This document shows, one piece after another, positions 22,316 to 35,363 of a DNA stretch of 64,000 nt (its first letter is position 1; each line of letters starts with the position of its first letter). A model generated the notes under the pieces. That model did not search any database. It had not been told where the DNA came from and saw only the letters and a list, made by a program, of their open reading frames with translations. The DNA is from Puccinellia tenuiflora (lineage: Eukaryota; Streptophyta; Magnoliopsida; Poales; Poaceae), in assembly GCA_012064385.1 (NCBI GenBank), contig QRDG01000621.1, forward strand, positions 62,001 through 126,000, given 5' to 3'. A program made the position numbers and the translations under genes.

Positions 22316-22843
22316 GGTCCTCATTGGTGTGTTAGAACTTGAGCCTCTCATTTCTCGACAAGAAGAGGGCTCCTTCTTCTTAAAAATCCAACCTAAATTG
22401 AACTTAGGCATAATCTTCCTTCAATGATTTTTTTTAACAAACCTCATAAAACTTGAAAATAAAATATAGGAAATGCATTAAACTACTCTCATAACTTAAT
22501 ACCAACTAATACATGCATCAAAACCATCTAACAAATTGCAAATCAAGCATGCAAGTTCATATCAAAGGTTACCTACAGTAGCAAAATACTCAACTTGTAC
22601 AAAACCATTCAAGATTCTAATTGGAGGGGTGAAGAAGTCACATACCGGAGAAGATTTGCACCAAATCTCAGCAAGAATGATGGGCTGAGCAAAGAGATAA
22701 AAAATTCTAGCACCAAAGAGCAAGAACTCGGGTTTGAACAATGGGGAAGTGTTTTTCGAGTGAGAGAGAGAGAGTGTGGGAGGAGACTCATCTGGTAGGG
22801 CCCTCCATAGGGCAGGGGCGGCCCCTAGCCGCGGCCAGGTCCT
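22316..22843 (-). mobile_element. Element I: interior between the MITE and element F
   Basis: Continues element I. On the minus strand the part next to the MITE (GCCCTCTTCTTGTCGAGAAA, TGAGAGGCTC) fits the upstream part of the ORF1 region in related elements. The GC-rich end at 22790-22843 and the rest hold no recognised protein. It ends at the F target site, presumed GTCCT. Confidence 0.55.
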
Positions 22844-24339
22844 TGATGTCTACTACACGCTTCTATTCTTGTAGACTTGTTGGGCCTCCAAGCGCAGAGG
22901 TTTGTAGGATAGCGGCAATTTTCCCTTAAGTGAGTAACCCAAGGTTTATCGAATCCACGGGAGGTAGAGGTCAAAGATATCCCTCTCAAGCAACCCTGCA
23001 ATTAAGATACAAGAAGTCTCTTGTGTCCCCAACACACCTAATACAATTGTCAGTTGTATAGGTGCACTAGTTCGGCGAAGAGATGGTAAAATGCAAGTGA
23101 TATGGATGGTAAAACAAGGTTTTGTAATTCTGTAATAAAAATGGCAGCAAGCAAACAAGTGACAAAAGTGACTAAAAATGGTGTATCAATGCTTGGAAAC
23201 AAGGCCTAGGCTTCATACTTTCAATAGTGACCACTCTCAACATCATTAACATAATTAAACACATGATAGTTCCCACAAAAACACATGCATGGTAGACGTT
23301 ACTCGGAGATCATTCTTTTGTGGATCAAATAGGATGAGAATTGCGTAGGGCTACGAAAAAGCACACCTTAAAGTTCGTATTCCACATCCATGGACGCTTC
23401 ATGATGTCACTATCCGCATCCAAAGATAGTACTAACAAACACCACAACCTATTTCTTGAATAGTCTCTTTCTTCAATAACACAAGCATCAAGAAACCTCA
23501 TGATCTATTCAATCCAACAATAATAAAGAACAAACTCATGACGAAGATCCTTCCAATCTATTATCCATAGAGTCACACTGTCACCGAGATACCGTGATCA
23601 CAACGGTGACTCCGAAAATTTTACTAAATAACACCGAGCAACATCATATCCATTACACATAGGGAAACATCATGTATTCAACTACATCAACAAAGCTCAT
23701 GATCACAACAAAGATCACATCATGGGAGAGAGAGATAACCACATAGCTACTTGTATAAGCCTCAGCCTCGGTGAGGGACAACTCCCTCCTCATCGCGGGA
23801 AGCAGCGGTGTCGATGGAGATGGCTCTGGCGGTCGATCCCCCCTCCGGCAAGGTGCCAGAACAGGATCAATCTGACCCCCGAAACTTGTCGGCGATGGCG
23901 GCGGAGCTCTGTTGCGTATTTGGGAAAATCCTTCGGGGGTTAGGGTTTTTGCATCGGGGATGATTTTATAGGCATGAGAGGCGACTGAGGGGGTCCCCGA
24001 GGGGCAGGGGCGACCTGCGGCCGCGACCTCCCCCTGGGCCGCGGCTGGCACCCGCGGGGGGCCTTCTGGGCCTCAGCTGGACCTGCTCTTCTGGATCCGG
24101 TCCTTATTTGTGCAATAAAAAATCGTCGTAAATTTTCGTCGAATTCCGAGAATATTTCCAGAAGTAACTTTCTGCAACAATTTCAGCACAAAAACAGGGA
24201 ACTGGCACTAGGCATCTTGTCAATAGGTTAGTCCATTAAAATGCCTTAAAATGATATAATAAGATGGAAAAAACATGTGACAATGACATAAAACAAGCAT
24301 GGATCATGCAAAAATTATAGATACTTTTGAGACGTATCA
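22844..24339 (-). mobile_element. Element F: 3' LTR (Athila-like gypsy)
   Basis: In element sense it begins TGATACGTCTCAAAAGTATC (at 24339) and ends ACATCA (at 22844); 1496 bp. The PPT in reverse (GCATCCCCAAGCTTAAC) lies immediately right. The U5 side shows text I recall from very abundant Triticeae gypsy LTRs (GGTGCACTAGTTCGGCGAAG in plus-strand reading). The likely left target duplication is GTCCT (22839-22843). The 5' LTR is outside the window. Confidence 0.85.
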
Positions 24340-26146
24340 GCATCCCCAAGCTTAACTCCTACTCGTCCTCGAGTAGGTAAGTGATAACAAAATAATTTTT
24401 GATGAGACATGCAACCAACACAATCGTGATCAAGATAGTAATGCAAAGCACATGATGTGAATGAAGTGATACAAAACAATTGTCTATAGTTGATAGCAAG
24501 AAAGAAATGAATAACCAAGTTGAGTCATTCGAGCAAAACCTTTCATAAATAGTACGTTAAAGACATGAAAGCAATGTGATCCACATATTTGATTAATTTT
24601 CAAAGTTAAAAATTCCATGAAAAAAGTGTTTGAGAATCAAAACAAAGAAGATGCAAGTTTTAGCAAAAATATTCAACTTCCAACGGTAAAGTCAATATAA
24701 AGATTCATGGTTAATCTGACAATGCAATATGATCAATGATACCCAGGGTCAATGCTAGATGTTTGCTTTGGTGGAGACAGAAGGAAAAGGAAAACTGACT
24801 CAACATTAAAAGTAAAAGAAAGGCCCTTCGCAGAGGGAAGCAGGGATTAGTCATGTGCTAGAGCTTTTTATTTTTTGAAAACAGAAGTAAAACAATTTTG
24901 AGACATGCATGCTTTCGTCAATGACTTCACAACAGAGAAGCTATCTAGTCCCTCATGACAAGCAAGGTATTTTAGACTTGTGAGAGCAGCTGGTTTTTAG
25001 AGGAATGAGTACGTTCCTCTTTCTCCTTGGTTTCACCACTGTCCAATGTTTGAGCTGATTTCTCAGATTTGCATTGCGCGGAGGAGAATTGTGAGTTATA
25101 TTTATATTTTGGTTAAGCTGCTCTCGGGTTGATTCAAGTGAATACGTAAGCCATCGACATCGGGTGAAAGGGGGGAAATGACCTTGCTTGTCACAAGTTA
25201 TATCTAGCTCTCTACTGCTCCCTCATGAGCTTAAAAACAGAGACACAAAAAGAAGTATTTTGAATTTTTTAAAGGTAGCACATGACAAATTTACTTGGAA
25301 TGGCAGGAAATACCATGCATAGGTAGATATGGTGGACTCAGCTGGCAAGATAGTTTGGCTTTGGGATTTGGATGCACGAGTGAACCATACACTCAGTACG
25401 AATTTTTGGGCTTAGCAAAGAAGGTATTTGAAGCAAACATCTAACATTAATCGGTAACAGAGTAACACAAGACATTAGTCATTCATAACCATAAAAGCTC
25501 CACACCGTCTCCCATGTTGACCAAACAATTCTTTTGATGGAAAGATTAGCTTAATGAATTAACAACTACAAAACACCACACAGTTTCAAGTTTTTAACAG
25601 TATTTCTTTACTAATCAATTCCACTCAAATAACCAGCAAGCTTAAGAATTCACCTTAATATCTTAAAACAAATGAGATGTATCAATTATCCACACAGTGA
25701 TCTACAATACTATGCAGGCTTTCATTTCATTCCAATATCACATGCACAACATTTTATCGCTCTAACAAATCAACCAAGCAACCAAAACAACTCTCTAAAA
25801 AAATATAAGTGAAGATAAAGAGTGTCTAACAACAACTACTAGCTGCCCTAAACAAGATAAAAACTAAGAGCGAGAGCTTACTAGCAAACAAACAGTAGCT
25901 AAGAATACTCAACAAGATATAAGCGAAGCAAAGGAGTATTCAAATGAAAAATCAGAGCGTGTCTCTCTCCCACACAAATAAAGTAAGGATCCAACATGAA
26001 TATGACCAGCAAACAAACAAAATCAAACTAAAAGCAAAATAAAATGACGCTCCAAGAATAGCACATAATATGTAAAGTGATAAAAACATAGTTCAACGAA
26101 GACGACCATATGATCGTCGATGAAGAGGAGGGGATGCCTTGGGCGT
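24340..26146 (-). mobile_element. Element F: 3' noncoding interior, left part
   Basis: Begins with the PPT and has no protein remnant. It includes the conserved 51-bp motif at 24817-24867 and the block GGTAGCACATGACAAATTTA (25275-25294), both shared with element I. The E insertion splits it at GGGCGT|CCCCAAGC; the other side resumes at 59950. Confidence 0.75.
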
Positions 26147-26788
26147 TGATGGCCTTTAAGTAAGCAACAGCACCAAAGAACACTTGATGGCAAGGCGCCA
26201 GAAAACGTTGTTGATGGTGAAGTTACCTGCGTTAAAAAACAATGGTTAGGTTGAGACTCCAAGTGCAGAGTGTATAGTATAGGAAAGACGGGTTTCCCCA
26301 CAAGGGATGACTCGAGGGTTTATATCTAACTCTCGGGGAATCAGTAGTGAAAGGTTTATCTTCTTATCCTTCCCTTGAGAACCTGCAACAAAGTAAATTG
26401 TTTTGTGCCCTCAACCTCACCAAGTGGTTGTCAAGCACAAGGTGTGAGAATGATAATAAAATAAAACAAATGCAAAACAATAAATAAATATGCAATGGAG
26501 GTAAATAAATATGCAAGGATGGTGGAAACAATGATGGATGATATTTTTGGGGTTTTTATATGTGAATACAAGAAGTAAAAGTGTTTTTGTATTTTAAAAT
26601 GGCTGAATGTAGATAATGCTTAAAAGTGATTGGAAAGTTGTTTCTTATGATTAAAAATGGACCGGGGTTCATGGTTTCACAAATGCAGTACTCTCTCTTT
26701 AATGTTGTGGTGGACAATGGAACAAAGGAATTGACATATGAGATTGCAACACAAAGTTTTTTGACAAGTTAGTAATTATATGGGCATC
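26147..26788 (-). mobile_element. Element E: 3' LTR, segment 1
   Basis: U5 end of the LTR in element sense, starting TGATGGCC on the plus strand. It includes a PBS-like GGCAAGGCGCCA (26191-26202; minus strand TGGCGCCTTGCC) inside the LTR. Ends at the D insertion, with GCATC (26784-26788) as left target copy. Confidence 0.9.
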
Positions 26789-28566
26789 TGATGCATCTAA
26801 AATGCATACATGAACTTTAAACTATAATAGTTATATTCCATTCATATTTGCATCATATAAGGGGTATATTACTATTACTTAATGATTTTTGGTAATTAAT
26901 AATGATTTCCCCTTTTTATGGAATTAATCCTGCGCAGGCAAAAAACCACTATTTCTTTCTTTATTTGTTTCAGGACCTTAACGACGTCATAATGAGCTAT
27001 AAATTTACGGGGTCATTATTTTGGAAGAAGGAAGACTTAGGAGCGAAAGAAGTCAACGAACAGAGGCCGGAGGACCAAAATAGGGGGTCCCACGCGGCTA
27101 CAATACCAGCCCGCATGGGCCCACCTATTTCAGCCCTCGTGGCCCCGTTTGCATCGATCCTTCGCCCAGAAGCATCCTCGTGACCAAAAAATGTCTATAT
27201 AAGAGGTCCCTTGATGTTTTTCGACGAGGGAGCCGCCACACGAAAGAAACAAGAAATAGAGACCAGGAGGCTGCAGATCAGAGGGGGAAACTCCGGCGGA
27301 GCCCTGCCGGAGAGGTCTCCTTCTTCTCCATCGACATCTCCACCGTCTCCATGATGAAGAGTGAGTAGTCCACCTCTGGACTATGGGTTTGTGGCAGTAG
27401 CATATGTATCTCTCTCTCTTGAGCATCACTAATTAGCACCGTATGAGCTGCTGAACATGATTACGGTCACCGTTGTATTACCATTGTGGTGGATCTTTCT
27501 ATGAGTTAATATATGTTGAGATTGCAATGTTTATTTCAGTTATGAAAGTAGATGCATATTATGTACCCCGTTCTTATATCCTTTTTATGATCAAGCATGT
27601 TTATGAGAGCGTGTGTGGGGGAACGTATGCATTAGTTGGAGTAATGGGGGTGGTGAAGTGATAAGCTGACAACTTGAATATCATGATCCACTGGGTGTTT
27701 ACCTTACTTTGTTGCCTCACTAGGGATAAACCAAAATACCATGTTACAAGATAGGAGGAGTGACATGTCTCTACCTAAGACTAGATCCATCATGTGTTTA
27801 TTTTAACTTCATGTCATTAATCTTAAAGCTATACTCTGATGTTATCTTAATTACTAAGGTGCATGATTTAGTTCACATCTTGGTGGAGTATAAGTGGTAC
27901 TAATAATCAAAAGGTCTCTATGTTAGGACGTGATGCCCATATAATTAGTAACATGTCATTGAACTTGTTTGCAATCTCATATGTTAATCCTATGTCTACT
28001 TGTTTGCCACATTATATTAAGGAGAGAGTGCATATGTGAAACCATGAACCCCGATCCATTTTTAATCATAAGAAACACTTTTCCAACCACTTTTAAGCAT
28101 CTTTTACATTCAGCCATTTTAAAATCAGAAAATACAAAAACACTTTTATTCATTGCATTCACATATAAAAACCCCAAAAATATCATCCATCATCATTACT
28201 ACCATCCTAGCATATTTATTCACCACCATTGCATATTTCTTTATTGTTTTGCATTCATTATTATCTTAATATCATTCTCACACCTTGTGCTTGACAACCA
28301 CTTGGTGTGGTTGAGGGCACAAAGCAATCTACTTTGTTTGCAGGAAATCTAGAGAAGGACAAGGAGATAATACCCACACTACTGATTCCCCGAGAGTTCG
28401 ATATTAAACCCTCGAGTCACCCTCGTGGGGAAAAACTTCCACTTCTACATACTTTGCACTTGGAGGCTCAACCTATCCCTTATATATATTATTTTCCTTT
28501 CAGGGTATCAAGAGTGCTTGTTGGCATAGTTGAGGGAGAAGAACACTCTCATCAATTCCGTCATCA
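26789..28566 (+). mobile_element. Element D: 5' LTR
   Basis: TGATGCATCTAAAATGC...TTCCGTCATCA. A TATA-like box lies at 27196-27203. Frames in it are noncoding noise shared with the 3' LTR. Confidence 0.9.
27196..27203 (+). promoter_or_regulatory. TATA box of element D 5' LTR
   Basis: CTATATAAGAGGTCCC context, about 408 bp into the LTR. The same CTATATAAGAGG occurs in the 3' LTR near 33599 and in reverse in K near 3841, so it is conserved across the family. It probably positions the genomic RNA start. Confidence 0.65.
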
Positions 28567-28576
28567 ACCGTTTTTC

Positions 28577-28594
28577 TGGCGCTGTTGCCGGGGA
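28577..28594 (+). other. Element D primer binding site
   Basis: TGGCGCTGTTGCCGGGGA, ten bases after the LTR end. It differs in one base from the usual Athila-type site (TGGCGCCGTTGCCGGGGA), assigned in the literature to tRNA-Asp. Confidence 0.85.
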
Positions 28595-28896
28595 ATCATA
28601 GCTGGAAGCGTTTGTCCAAGGATATCACAACAAAGTCAACTTCATCACCAACTTGTGCTAACACCTAAGCTTGGGGAGGTTGCACCTACGTGAACATCAT
28701 CTTGTCCATCTTTACCTTCAAGCAAATTATTTTGTTTTGTTTTTGTCTTGCATATCATTTTTAGATTTCAGTTTGCATATTTTATTTTCAGTTTTGCATT
28801 TTGTTTTGCATTATTTATTTCGGTTTGCATTGTTTTAGTGTCATTTTATTTTCAGTTTTGCATAACAAATTAAAAAACACATAAAAATCTGCTAAA

Positions 28897-30836
28897 ATGG
28901 GTGATAGGACTAAGTTGTGTGACTACACAAATACTCCAAATGATCAATTTATTGCTAAACCTATTACCACACCTGAGATACAAGATGATAGCTATGAAGT
29001 AAGTCCTAGTTTGTTCAACTTGATCACTAGGGAGCAATTTGGTGGTAGTGCTATGGAGGATGCCTCTATGCATCTTCATGATTTTGTTGAAATCTGTGAC
29101 ATGCAAAAATTTAAGAATGTTGAAAGTGATGTTCTAAAACTATTATTTCCTTTCTCACTAAGAGGAAAAGCTAAGGAGTGGATGCATTCATTACCTACTG
29201 ATAGCATTAAAACTTGGAATGATCTGAAAGAAGCTTTCATTAAGAAATATTATCCTCCTGTTAAAATTTTGCAAAATAGAAACAATATTCTATCTTTTAG
29301 GCAAAATGAAAATGAACATGTTGCCATGGCTTGGGATAGGATAAAACTTATGCTTAGAACTTGCCCATACTACAGTCTTTTTATAATGGTCTGAATTACA
29401 TGTCTAGAAATATACTTGATTCTGCTGCTAGAGGTGCTTTTATGGGAAAAACTATAGTAGAGGCTAACAACATATTGGAAAGCATTTTGCAAAACTATAG
29501 TCAATGGCATACTGATAGAGCACCTAATTCATCTAAGAAAGTAAACTCCATAGAAGAAACTCATGATTTGTCATCTAAGATGGATACTATTCTTGCTTTG
29601 CTTAATAAACCTAGTGTTGAAAATATTCCTTTGCAAGAACTAGTTGGTGATAATTCTGAAAATATTGATGTCAACTTCATTAGGAATTATGGAAACAATG
29701 GGTATGGTAACAACAATTATAATTCTTATAATAAACCTCCTTATGTTCCCAACAATCGTCCTTTTGTTCCATATCCTAATGCTAATGATAAATGGAAACC
29801 TGTGTCATCAAGTAATGATAATTTTGAGACTAATAAAATTCTTATGGAACAAGTTGCTAGTCATAATACCATGATACAAGAGTTGAATAAGTCTGTTGCA
29901 TCTATTAGTTCTGATATTAAAAACTTACAACTCCAAGCTGCAGGACTAGACAAAGCCCTTTCAAAACTTGCTGATAATCAAGCCACTTTATTGAGTATGT
30001 CTGCTGGAAAAGCACAAGCACCACCTGTGGTTGGATTGAATTCTATTAATATTTCTGAAAATGTTCCTCTTACTTTGGAAGAAACTCTGAATGAATTGCT
30101 AAATTATCCTGAATATCTGTTGCCTTTTATGTCTCATCTTATGGCCTCAAAAGAAGAAGTTAGTAAAACTGAATATGATGAAAGAAAAGTTGAAGAAGTT
30201 AAGATGCTTAGTGAAGTTAATGATCCTTTGCTTGATTTGGAGAATAGTAGCTTGCATGAATTAATATCTATCTTACAAAAATTTGCAAGTGATCCTACTA
30301 TTGATGTTAACAAATCTGGTTTTGGTTCCTATATTGCTAATCATGTCTTGAAAGAGAAAATTGCTAGATACAATCAAGAAGCTATGATACCACCTAAGCT
30401 TGGGGATGTATGGATCCCCAAGGTGCTAGTAACTATTGGAAAAGAGACACACCATGCCATACTTGATCTAGGATCTAGTGTCTCTGTTTTATCTAAATAA
30501 TTATATGAAGCACTTGAATTAAAGAATCTTGAAAAATGCTCTATTGGACTTGCACTTGCTGATAATACCATTAAACATGCTTTAGGAAAAGTAAGTGATG
30601 TTATGGTAGAGTTACATATGACTTTTGTACCTGTGGATTTTCTAATCATGGATATGGAGAATAAAACCTCTAGTCCTATTATTCTAGGAAGACCTTTTCT
30701 TCGTACCACAGGGGCTATCATTGATTCAAAGGAAGGGAATGTGAAGTTTCAGTTTCTACACAAGAAATGCATGGAACACTTCCCAAGGATGAAGGGCACA
30801 ACTTTTAAGCTCCCTCATGATCTTCATCTTCGGTAA
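28897..30836 (+). pseudogene. Element D gag-protease, disrupted
   Basis: ATG at 28897 opens MGDRTKLCDYTN. A Retrotrans_gag-type capsid segment follows (about 29040-29380; LRGKAKEWMHSLP, LKEAFIKKYYPP). The frame shifts near 29361, apparently through a small deletion, and continues through an asparagine/tyrosine-rich linker. The protease has its active-site triad written ILDLGSS (30461-30481) and the downstream ILGRPFL (30682-30702). An in-frame TAA at 30498-30500 breaks it; element E has GAA there. The frame ends at 30836 and no RT follows. Gag would package RNA and the protease would mature it, but this copy cannot make the intact protein. Confidence 0.85.
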
Positions 30837-33190
30837 AACAACATGTAAGTAAGCCTAGCTATATGGCTATAAAGAAAGCGCTTTACGGGAGGCAACCCGG
30901 TTGTTTTTATTTGGATTTTCTTTGTGTCCTCTTGCTGTAACAAGAGATTGTTTTCTTAGTTTAGTCTCTGGAGTTTTTAACAAAGTGCCAAGTTTTACCC
31001 ATTTTGGTTTGAAAAAGTTGCTATTTCTGTTCGGAGATTTTATTCCTGGACAGAGTCTGTGCATAGTTTGATTTTTCATTCTTATTTTGTAACTCCGAAT
31101 AAGCTGATATTTTAACTGTAACTGAAAATTTTCATCCTCTATATTCCTGAATTTTTACAGAATTGTTTGCCAAGTTTAAGTAGGACAGAAAAATACGTTT
31201 TACTGCCGCTGTTTTTCTAGACAGATTCTGTCCCATATTGTTTTATGCATAGTTTGAACTTTTGAGTTGATCCAATTTTTTATGAGTAGGTATACAACAT
31301 TATACACTCTCAGATCATTCATATGAATTTTAGTCCATGGATTATATGCAGCAAGAAACTTATTTATTTATCTCTACTAATATCACCCCACAGAAAAGAG
31401 ATGGGAGAAATTGTGTTTTGAAGTTTTTTCACAGGGATTGGAGGAGATGCACCATGAGTCATCCAAGGATGGTGAAAACCATAAGCTTGGGGATGTGAAG
31501 ACAACCCCACTGAACCAACACACTCTCGGTTTGCACACGTCTAACTTCTGTTTTTCTATCAATGCACTTTATCGCATAAACTTGGAGCGTCTTTTTGTTT
31601 GTTTTGCTTTGATTTTTATTTTGTGAGACCACCACACTATCTTTTATATGTGAGAATGCTACTGGAAATATGGGTTGAAATATCTTGCATGCTTTTATTG
31701 TATTGGGAAAAGGGATGTCTAAGTTGATTTTTAATGACACATATAGTTGCATGATTCATGAGCCTCCTTATGAGTAATAATTTGCAAATGCTTTATCATG
31801 AGCTATCTTTTATTCATGTTTTGATGCTGTATGTTATTTAACCTTGTTTGAAATTTATTAGTTAGTTCTATGGACACTCATGCATGCATCTAGATGGTCA
31901 TCTTTCTCCCTTTTGCTAGCCCAAAAATTCCAACAAGTAAAGACTTGTTTCCAACACCTTCAACCCAAGTTTTTCCAGTGAGTCCACCATATCTACCTAT
32001 TAGCTTTATGCTATCCAAGTATGTTTATCATGTTATTTGTGTTATCTATACCTCTAAATGAAAATGATGATGTTATTTATTGTAATGGGAAAAGTTGGTT
32101 AAAAAGCTCTCGCGAACTTGATGCACACTTTACTTATATTGCATTCAATAAAGATGAACCATTGTGATTAATATTATGAAGATAGTGGCTTGATAAATGT
32201 TTAAGGTTGGGAGTTAGCCCATATGTGCTGTCACATGCAAAGCTTTCAACATGTTCCATCATTTATTTAGTTGATATCATGTACTTTTGTTTGTGGATGC
32301 CTATCATGATGAAATAATGTGGAAATAGAGTTAAGTTTAAATGAGTTTGTATAAATGGTTAGAGAGAAACCTGGGCCGCTAATCTAAGCCATGCATCATT
32401 CATGGTGGAAATTTACTTACATGCTATTTTGAACTCTCTGTGATACACCCTACAATAAAAAGCTATATCAAGTGGTAAATAAAAAGGGTGTTGAGGTTGT
32501 TCATTATGTTTGTTTGTCTTGTTGTTTTGATGTGGGCTTGATCCATATCATGGGACAAGAGGTACCCCAGTTGAGACTCTGGATGATACCATTATTACTT
32601 ACAATGATAGATAACTTAAACTTGCTTTGTTTCCCAAGTTGAGTAATCATGGTGTAGGTACTTGTATTCAAGTGGCATGAGACATCTAACCTTTACTTTA
32701 TCAAGGCCACTACTCATATTTGCTTTCACATTTAACTTTAATCATTCAAGATGCTATGATAGGGGAATGAGAGCTTTACACCAAGTATTACCATTGCAAT
32801 CAATAACTTAAATAGAATAGTTTGGAGGATAGATGAAACTTATGCATGTTTGACCTCTACTTATTTATACATCTTTTCCAAAGTGTCCACCTTTTATATT
32901 CAGATTTTCATCTACACTCTATGGACCACAAGTATGCAAAAGTAAGAATGTCCATAGTACTATCTTTTATGTTGCACTTTGTGAACTATCATTGATCATC
33001 CTTTCATTGAATACTTGATATCACTTTATAAACTGTTTGCATATTGCTACCTCTTTGAATAATGAATCATTTTACTTTATGTAGCAGTAGCAATCATCTT
33101 TTATATCCATGTTGTTATTATATTGCAAAGTTCATGTTAGTTTTATCACTTTCATACTCGAGGACGAGCATGAGTTAAGCTTGGGGATGT
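30837..33190 (+). mobile_element. Element D: 3' noncoding interior and PPT
   Basis: Starts with AAGCGCTTTACGGGAGGCAA (30878-30897), within a 60-base block identical to element E. No coding remnant follows. PPT-like TAAGCTTGGGGATGT occurs at 31482-31496 and as the true PPT at 33176-33190, abutting the 3' LTR. GTCCACCATATCTACCTA (31983-32000) is shared in reverse with E and F. Confidence 0.8.
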
Positions 33191-34972
33191 TGATGCATCT
33201 AAAATGCATACATGAACTTTGCACTATAATAGTTATATTCCATTCATATTTGCATCATATAAGGGGTATATTACTGTTATTTAATGATTTTTGGTAATTA
33301 ATAATGATTTCCCCTTTTTATGGAATTAATCCTGCGCAGGAAGAAAACCCCTATTTCTTTCTTTATTTGTTTCAGGACCTTAACGACGTCATAATGAGCT
33401 ATAAATTTACGGGGGTCATTATTTTGGAAGGAGGAAGACCTAGGAGCGAAAGAAGTCAACGAACGGAGGCCGGAGGACCAAAATAGGGGGTCCCACACGG
33501 CCACAGTACTAGGCCGCGTGGGCCCACCTATTTCAGCCCTCGTGGCCCCGTTTGCATCGATCCTTCGCCCAGAAGCATCCTCGTGACCTAAAAACGCCTA
33601 TATAAGAGGTCCCCTGATGTTTTTCGACGAGGGAGCCGCCACACGAAAGAAACAAGAAACAGAGACCAGGAGGCTGCAGATCAGAGGGGGGAAACTCTAG
33701 CGGAGCCCTGCCGGAGAGGTCTCCTTCTTCTCCATCGACATCTCCACCGTCTCCATGATGAAGAGAGAGTAGTCCACCTCTAGACTATGGGTTTGTGGCA
33801 GTAGCATATGTATCTCTCTCTCTCTTGAGCTTCACTAATTAGCACCGTATGAGCTGCTGAACATGATTACAGTCACCGTTGTATTACCATTGTGGTGGAT
33901 CTTTCTATGAGTTAATATATGTTGAGATTGCAATGTTTATTTCAGTTATGAAAGTAGATGCATATTATGTACCCCGTTCTTATATCCTTGTTATGATCAA
34001 GCATGTTTATGAGAGCGTGTGTGGGGGAACATGTGCATTAGTTGGAGTAACGGGGGTGGTAAAGTGATAAGCTGACAACTTGAATATCATGATCCATTGG
34101 GTGTTTACCTTACTTTGTTGCCTCACCAGGGATAAACCAAAATACCATGTTGCAAGGTAGGAGGAGTGACATGCCTCTACCTAAGACTAGATCCATCATG
34201 TGTTTATTTTAACTTCATGTCATTAATCTTAAAGCTATACTCTGATGTTATCTTAATTACTAAGGTGCATGATTTAGTTCACATCTTGGTGGAGTATAAG
34301 TGAGACTAATAATCAAAAGGTCGCTATGTTAGGACGTGATTCCCATATAATTAATAACATGTCATTGAACTTGTTTGCAATCTCATATGTTAATCCTATG
34401 TCTACTTGTTTGCGACATTATATTAAAGAGAGAGTGCATGTGTGAAACCATGAACCCCGGTCCATTTTTAATCATAAGAAACACTTTTCCAACCACTTTT
34501 AATCATCTTTTACATTCAGCCATTTTAAAATCAGAAAATACAAAAACACTTTTATTCATTGCATTCACATATAAAGCCCCAAAAATATCATCCATCATCA
34601 TTACTACCATCCTAGGATATTTATTCACCACCATTGCATTTTTATTTACTGTTTTGCATCATTTATTATCTTAATATCATTCTCACACCTTGTGCTTGAC
34701 AACCACTTGGTGAGATTGAGGGCACAAAGCAATCTACTTTGTTTGCAGGAAATCTAGAGAAGGACAAGGAGATAAAACCCACACTACTGATTCCCCGAGA
34801 GTTCGATATTAAACCCTCGAGTCACCCTCGTGGGGAAAAACTTCCACTTCTACATACTCTGCACTTGGAGGCTCAACCTATCCCTTATATATATTTTTTT
34901 TCCTTTCAGGGTATCAAGAGTGCTTGTTGGCATAGTTGAGGGAGAAGAACACTCTCATTAATTCCGTCATCA
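33191..34972 (+). mobile_element. Element D: 3' LTR
   Basis: 1782 bp, same ends as the 5' LTR, followed directly by GCATC and then element E sequence. Confidence 0.92.
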
Positions 34973-34977
34973 GCATC

Positions 34978-35363
34978 ACGTCCTAACATAGAGATATTTT
35001 GGTTATTAATCTCTCTTATACTCCACTAAGATGCGAACTAAATCATAACACCTTAGTATTAAGATAAATCAGAGCATAGCTTTCATCTTTATGACAAGAA
35101 GTGAAAATAAGAACATGCTAGATCTTGTCATGATAAGTGGCAATGGTCAACCCACATCTCTGGTAGCATGGTATTTTAGTTTATCCCTAGTGAGGTAACA
35201 AAGTAAGGTTGGAATACCCAAGTGGATCGCGGAACTTCTCTCACTTTCACCGCACTAGCCACCCCCTCATTACTCCAACTAATGCACACGTTCCCCCACA
35301 CATGCTCTCATAAACAAGCTTGATCAAAACAAGTAGACAAGAATGGGGTACATAATATGCATC
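34978..35363 (-). mobile_element. Element E: 3' LTR, segment 2
   Basis: 386 bp of E LTR between the D and C insertions, collinear with 46173-46560 in the intact stretch of the other LTR. Ends at GCATC (35359-35363), the left target copy for C. Confidence 0.9.

Larger units (their letters stand above)
26789..34972 (+). mobile_element. Element D: non-autonomous gypsy, complete with TSD
   Basis: 8184 bp with LTRs of 1778 bp (26789-28566) and 1782 bp (33191-34972), both TGATGCATCT...CGTCATCA, and target duplication GCATC (26784-26788 and 34973-34977). PBS TGGCGCTGTTGCCGGGGA and PPT AAGCTTGGGGATGT are present. The interior holds gag and protease only; RT, RNase H and integrase are absent, so movement would need another element's enzymes. 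The two LTRs differ at few sites by eye, so the insertion is fairly recent. Confidence 0.92.

Noticed and set aside
23653..24051. 132-codon minus-strand frame
   Set aside because: Lies inside the LTR of F, no recognised domain.
26214..26230. Alternative LTR border of E at the second TGATGG
   Set aside because: Only the border at 26147 gives a matching target duplication (GGCGT) and correct distance to a true PBS at 45509-45526.
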